A stretch of 8,477 bases of DNA from NCBI GenBank assembly GCA_015228995.1, contig JADGCM010000073.1, forward strand, positions 1 to 8,477, given 5' to 3'. The stretch comes from Magnetococcales bacterium. GTDB taxonomy: Bacteria; Pseudomonadota; Magnetococcia; Magnetococcales; JADGCH01. The position numbers and the translations under genes are program-made. The notes beneath the pieces were generated by a model. It was not told the origin of the DNA. It was given only the letters and a program-made list of their open reading frames with translations, and ran no database searches. The stretch's first letter is position 1. Each line of letters opens with the position of its first letter. Of the stretch, positions 6,451-8,477 are shown in pieces.

Positions 6451-7269
6451 TATCCCTAGGTAGCGCATCGAACCGGTGAAGTTTTTCCAACCCATTTCAC
6501 GAGTCGGCTCTTGGATCATGCGCCAATTACCGAAGAGAAACAAGCCGCCAGCGCCGACGGCACCTACAGCATAGAGCGCGCCCAACTCACCGAAAAACCA
6601 AGGCAACAGCGACGAGGCCACCAACAATAACGTGTTAGCAAAGATGTACCGGGCTGCCCGCTGTTCCCCCACCAACACCGGCAACATCGGTACGCCCACC
6701 TTCGCATATTCTTCCTTGAGGTAGATTGCTAGGCTCCAAAAATGAGACGGGGTCCAGAAAAACAGCACCAGAGCTAGCAACAAAGGAAGGGCGCACAGCT
6801 CTGGCCGTACCGAAGCAGCACCCGCTAATACCGCAAAGCTACCCGCCAATCCCCCCAAAACGATGTTGAGCCAACTGCGGCGCTTGAGCCAAACGGTATA
6901 AACAACCCCGTAGAAAAACGCCCCCAGAAACAGGTGTACCGCGACAACGGGATTAAAAAACCACAGTGCCAGAGAGAGCCCCGATAGCAGCAACGCCGCC
7001 GCCAGCCACAGCACCCGCTGTGGCATGACAAGCAGGTCACGCGCCAACGGCCTCTGGGAGGTACGCGTCATCCGTCGATCAATATCTCGGTCGTAGTAGT
7101 GGTTAAAGACGGCCGAACTAGAAGCCCCCAATAACATCACTACGATCAAGCCGATCGTATGCCAAACACCAACCTGTTCCGCCATAGCCAAGTAGGCCAC
7201 GACAGCCGTCAAGGCAATCATGCCACCAATACGCAATTTTAGTAGCTCGATATAGCTCTTGAGAGGCAT
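6412..7269 (-). CDS. ctaB: Heme O synthase (protoheme IX farnesyltransferase)
   Basis: CtaB transfers a farnesyl group from farnesyl diphosphate to protoheme IX, giving heme O, the cofactor of heme-O oxidases or precursor of heme A. It is a UbiA-superfamily integral inner-membrane enzyme. The 285-residue protein is of typical length with about eight or nine hydrophobic segments. The first prenyl-diphosphate/Mg motif is NHYYDRDIDRRM (56-67), continuing TRTSQRPLA. The second conserved loop has YTVWLKRRSWLNIVLGGLAG (124-143), and the third has WTPSHFWSLAIYLKEEYAKV, then GVPMLPV (172-198). The ATG start is preceded on the minus strand by a weak AGGT at about 7277-7280. It lies 37 bp downstream of the oxidase subunit I gene and is probably co-transcribed with it. 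Its stop lies inside the converging 84-residue gene. Confidence 0.95.
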   Translation of the reverse strand: MPLKSYIELLKLRIGGMIALTAVVAYLAMAEQVGVWHTIGLIVVMLLGASSSAVFNHYYDRDIDRRMTRTSQRPLARDLLVMPQRVLWLAAALLLSGLSLALWFFNPVVAVHLFLGAFFYGVVYTVWLKRRSWLNIVLGGLAGSFAVLAGAASVRPELCALPLLLALVLFFWTPSHFWSLAIYLKEEYAKVGVPMLPVLVGEQRAARYIFANTLLLVASSLLPWFFGELGALYAVGAVGAGGLFLFGNWRMIQEPTREMGWKNFTGSMRYLGILFLAIVLDSRLF

Positions 7270-7306
7270 GGTCGTGACCTATTTAGTTCAACGGATCAAA
7301 GAAAGC

Positions 7307-8477
7307 CTAGCGCCGATCATAGTTATATGGTGTCCAATCGGGACCAACCACCACATCCTGAGGAAAATTACCTGGTCCAGGAGGATTAGGCGTGTGGGTC
7401 CATTCCAGTGACTTTGAATGCCACGGATTGGCCGGCGATATCGCCCCATATAAAGCACTACGAATCCAGTTACTAATGGTAATAGCCATCCCAATCGCCA
7501 CAATGAAGGCACCGATTGTGGCCACCTGATGGTAGGGTTCAAACTGCGGAAACTGGCTATAATCCCAGTAACGACGCGGCATCCCCTGAACACCAATGAT
7601 AAACAGTGGCCAAAAGGTGATGTTGACGCCAACGAAATTAAGCCAAAAACCGAGCCGACCCTGCTTCTCATTGAGAATTTTACCGGTGATTTTTGGAAAC
7701 CAATAATCTACAGCAGCAAAGACAGCAAACGCAGCGAATATGCCCATAATGAAATGGAAGTGAGCATGCACAAACGAAGTCTCACCCAATTTAATAGAGA
7801 GCACAGTCATTGCCAGCGGGATACCTGTCAACCCGCCGATAATCAATAGATAGAGCGACGCCACCGTGTAATACATAGCGGTATTAAAGGTAATGGCCGC
7901 TTTATACAGAGTTCCAAAAAACGAGATTGTCATCAGCCCCACAGGGACCGAGATCAATAAGGTCGTCACCATCTGGCCGATACGAATCCAGTCTGGCATA
8001 CCGGAATAGTAGAGATGGTGTACCCACACCTCACCACTGACCAGCACGATGCCGATCATGCCATAAACAGCTCCCTTGTAGTTGAAGATGCGGTTCTTGG
8101 TCATAGTGGCCATGATCTCGTAGAAGATACCCATGGCTGGCAAGAAGATGACATACACCGCCGGATGCGAGTAGAACCAGAATAAATTCTGGTAGAGCAG
8201 GACATCACCACCCTGGGCGGGATCAAAGAAGTGGGTACCAAGATATTTATCAAACAACAACATGGTGACAGCCGCAGCCAACACCGGCACGAAGATAAGC
8301 TGAATGACAAAAGCGGTCACTGTTCCCCAGACAAACATGTTTAACTTGAACCAAGTCATGCCAGGAGCCCGCATGTAAATGACCGTGACCAGAAAATTGA
8401 CGGCACCCAAGATAGAGGAAAACCCCAACAAATGCACCGTAAAGACGTAAAAGGCGGTGTTACCGGCGGTCTGCACC
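7307..8477 (-). CDS. A-family heme-copper oxidase subunit I, 5'-truncated; A2-like and divergent
   Basis: Catalytic subunit of a membrane heme-copper oxidase, normally reducing O2 with electrons from cytochrome c or quinol. The 389 visible codons begin just before helix IV; the N-terminal helices and one heme ligand lie beyond the right edge, and the GTG at 8474-8476 is internal. Numbering from that codon: helix VI has YSHPAVY (102-108) with CuB ligand His104 and the Tyr108 that is cross-linked in relatives; the CuB pair is His153-His154; heme ligands are His239 and His241 in AHFHF; GMPRRYWDY (298-306) and ANPWHSKSLEW (349-359) are A-family landmarks. YS in place of the usual FG before HP, and Ala for Glu after it, match A2-type oxidases. 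Unusually, the helix VIII motif PTGIK is PVGLM (178-182), Glu149 sits one turn before the histidine pair, and the Mg-site His-Asp is Gly-Glu (231-232). An O2 reductase is most likely, but another activity cannot be excluded. ctaB follows. Confidence 0.93.
   Translation of the reverse strand, partial: VQTAGNTAFYVFTVHLLGFSSILGAVNFLVTVIYMRAPGMTWFKLNMFVWGTVTAFVIQLIFVPVLAAAVTMLLFDKYLGTHFFDPAQGGDVLLYQNLFWFYSHPAVYVIFLPAMGIFYEIMATMTKNRIFNYKGAVYGMIGIVLVSGEVWVHHLYYSGMPDWIRIGQMVTTLLISVPVGLMTISFFGTLYKAAITFNTAMYYTVASLYLLIIGGLTGIPLAMTVLSIKLGETSFVHAHFHFIMGIFAAFAVFAAVDYWFPKITGKILNEKQGRLGFWLNFVGVNITFWPLFIIGVQGMPRRYWDYSQFPQFEPYHQVATIGAFIVAIGMAITISNWIRSALYGAISPANPWHSKSLEWTHTPNPPGPGNFPQDVVVGPDWTPYNYDRR

Noticed and set aside
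7288..7671. 127-codon minus-strand open frame over the oxidase 3' end
   Set aside because: It is an alternative frame of the same strand as the conserved oxidase C-terminus; the hydrophobic composition is a frame-shift echo of the membrane helices.
7529..7849. 106-codon plus-strand open frame inside the oxidase gene
   Set aside because: It lies antisense to conserved helices of subunit I, with no recognisable protein features of its own.
7307..8477. Nitric oxide reductase assignment for the oxidase subunit
   Set aside because: NO reductases usually replace the active-site Tyr, which is kept here in HPAVY. The overall sequence is A-family oxidase, so NO reduction is kept only as an alternative idea.

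Overview
The window looks like ordinary chromosomal DNA of an aerobic proteobacterium (Pseudomonadota) with mid-range GC. The evidence is an RNase HI, a YdcH-family protein, RecN and a ClpS-ClpA pair on the plus strand, plus a heme-copper oxidase subunit I with heme O synthase on the minus strand. The gene mix does not fix the class. A deep-branching or alphaproteobacteria-like lineage is possible, but this is a guess. No tRNA, rRNA, CRISPR, insertion sequence or phage gene was found.

Plus strand, 1-6450: nine tightly packed genes in one direction. They are the 3' part of rnhA, a YdcH/DUF465 small protein, recN, an unrecognised 139-residue protein, clpS, clpA, and three small genes. Most gaps are under 35 bp. 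Three junctions overlap (clpA to the 160-residue gene, that gene to the 91-residue gene, and the 91- to the 84-residue gene), which suggests translational coupling. Themes are RNA/DNA hybrid removal (RNase HI), double-strand break repair (RecN) and regulated proteolysis (ClpS delivers N-end-rule substrates to ClpA, which feeds ClpP). Of the three last genes, the first encodes a predicted exported protein with a C-terminal segment resembling MshK/GspB-type secretion-pathway proteins. The second encodes a predicted exported four-cysteine mini-protein. The third encodes an unrecognised soluble protein.

Minus strand, 6412-8477: a converging operon reading from the right edge, with cytochrome oxidase subunit I (5' end outside the window) followed 37 bp later by ctaB, heme O synthase. 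CtaB makes the farnesylated heme that A-family oxidases need, so the pair is functionally coherent. The 3' ends of ctaB and the last plus-strand gene overlap by 39 bp, leaving no intergenic terminator.

The most interesting item is the oxidase subunit. It is clearly A-family and keeps the CuB and heme histidines and the active-site tyrosine. It has the tyrosine-serine (A2-type) helix VI motif, has Val and Met where the K-channel Thr and Lys normally are, carries a Glu one turn before the CuB histidine pair, and has altered Mg-site residues. It may represent a divergent oxidase subgroup.
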